From the NCBI RefSeq assembly GCF_000374565.1, contig NZ_KB894700.1:1-34385 (forward strand): 34,385 nucleotides of DNA, read 5' to 3'. Below are positions 33,545-34,385 of the stretch, piece after piece. The translations under genes and the position numbers were made by a program. The DNA is from Siminovitchia fordii DSM 16014 = CIP 108821 (GTDB lineage Bacteria; Bacillota; Bacilli; Bacillales; Bacillaceae_C). The notes beneath the pieces are model-generated. The model ran no database searches. It was not told where the DNA came from and was given only the letters and a program-made list of their open reading frames with translations. Position 1 is the stretch's first letter. Each line of letters opens with the position of its first letter.

Positions 33545-34385
33545 ATTGGTGGAAAATGCATATGTTGGGCATCTATCTTCAACATTGGTAACCGCTTTTT
33601 AACGAAATCTCTGATAACGGGGATCTTTCTTCTACATTAGTGACCGATTTTAACCGAAATCACTCATAACGGGCATCTATCTTCAACATTGGTGACCGGT
33701 TTTTAGCGAAATCTCTCATAACGGGCATCTTTCTTCAACATTTGTGACCGTTTTTTAGCGAAACCACTCATAACGGGTACCTTTCTTCTACATTAGTGAC
33801 CGTTTTTAACCGAAATCTCTCATAACGGGCATCTTGCTCCACTATTAGTGACCGCTTTTTACCAAAATCTCTCGTAACGGGAACCTTTCTCCAACATTGG
33901 TGACCGTTTTTTAGCGAAATCACTCATAACGGAAACTTTTCTCCATCATTAGTGACCGCTTTTTCCCAAAATCTCTCGTAACGGGCACCTTTCTTCTACA
34001 TTAGTGACCGTTTTTACTTAAAACCACTCGTAACGGGCATCTATCTTCAACATTGGTGACCGCTTTTTCTCAAAATCTCTCGTAACGGGCACCTTTCTTC
34101 TGCATTGGTAACCGCTTTTTAACGAAATCTCTCATAACGGGCATCTATCTTCAACATTGGTGACCGATTTTAACCGAAATCTCTCGTAACGGGAACCTTC
34201 CCCCACCATTGGTGACCGCTTTTTACCGAAATCTCTCGTAACGGGCATCTTGCTCCACTATTAGTGACCGCTTTTTACCAAAATCTCTCGTAACGGGAAC
34301 CTTTCTCCAACATTGGTGACCGCTTTTTACCAAAATCTCTCGTAACGGGCACCTCCCCGTTTTTTCTCGAAACCTCTCTTAACGG
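33545..34385 (+). repeat. 52-bp tandem array, at least 15 units, cut by window end
   Basis: T(G/A)ACCG starts at 33589, 33641, 33693, 33745, 33797, 33849, 33901, 33953, 34005, 34057, 34109, 34161, 34213, 34265 and 34317: every step is exactly 52 bases although the bases themselves vary. Each unit has two related halves 26 bases apart, GTGACCG then GTAACGG, separated by CTTTTTACCGAAATCTCTC and GCATCTTTCTTCAACATTG. Unit and half-unit lengths are not multiples of three and stops occur in all units, so it is not coding. A degenerate unit precedes it at ~33545. Confidence 0.93.

Noticed and set aside
33545-34385. CRISPR array or coding repeat protein
   Set aside because: There are no unique spacers, the whole 52-bp unit is repeated, and the period is not a multiple of three with stops in every frame.

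Overview
The window looks like a chromosomal stretch from a member of the Bacillaceae (Firmicutes). It is AT-rich, has strong GGAGG-type ribosome binding sites, frequent TTG and GTG starts, factor-independent terminators and Bacillus-type protein families (PucR, YkvI-like, YwjA-like ABC exporter, DUF3311 plus symporter). The species cannot be named from the sequence alone.

Layout. Positions 1-5.5 kb: a class III aminotransferase diverges from a PucR-type regulator, followed by a convergent polar amino-acid ABC importer operon (permease, ATPase, lipoprotein). Positions 5.7-7.9 kb: a NERD/zinc-ribbon protein sits between two oppositely oriented tandem arrays with a TACTCTTC core; a third piece of the same array starts the window. 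Positions 8.3-11.1 kb: an Lrp/AsnC regulator diverges from a YkvI-like transporter and a ureohydrolase. Positions 11.2-16.6 kb: a scarred region with two copies of a ~140-bp structured repeat, a duplicated pair of Xre regulators in which each copy has lost a different partner, a PuuE/HpPgdA-like deacetylase-fold hydrolase and an MFS transporter. Positions 17.2-23.6 kb: a sigma-54 enhancer-binding protein, a good -24/-12 promoter, and DUF3311, sodium:solute symporter, nitrilase and amidohydrolase genes. Positions 23.7-28.8 kb: a damaged lipoprotein gene, a carbon-nitrogen hydrolase, and a second ureohydrolase with an NCS1 permease under a divergent TetR regulator and two matching palindromes. 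Positions 28.9-34.4 kb: a second sodium:solute symporter with two tiny ORFs, a DUF6241 protein, an ABC exporter, and a 52-bp tandem array running off the window end.

Common theme. Most intact genes import and hydrolyse small nitrogen compounds (guanidino compounds, amides, nitriles, possibly cyclic imides and N-heterocycles). Each set is transporter plus hydrolase plus its own regulator. A plausible but unproven reading is that the ureohydrolases, amidase/nitrilase and aminotransferase feed nitrogen and omega-amino acids into central metabolism.

Less ordinary features are the helically phased non-coding arrays, an apparent ATT start on the NCS1 permease gene, a one-base A-run frameshift in a small membrane-protein gene just upstream of it, the reciprocally decayed Xre duplication, and the atypical active-site residues in both ureohydrolases.
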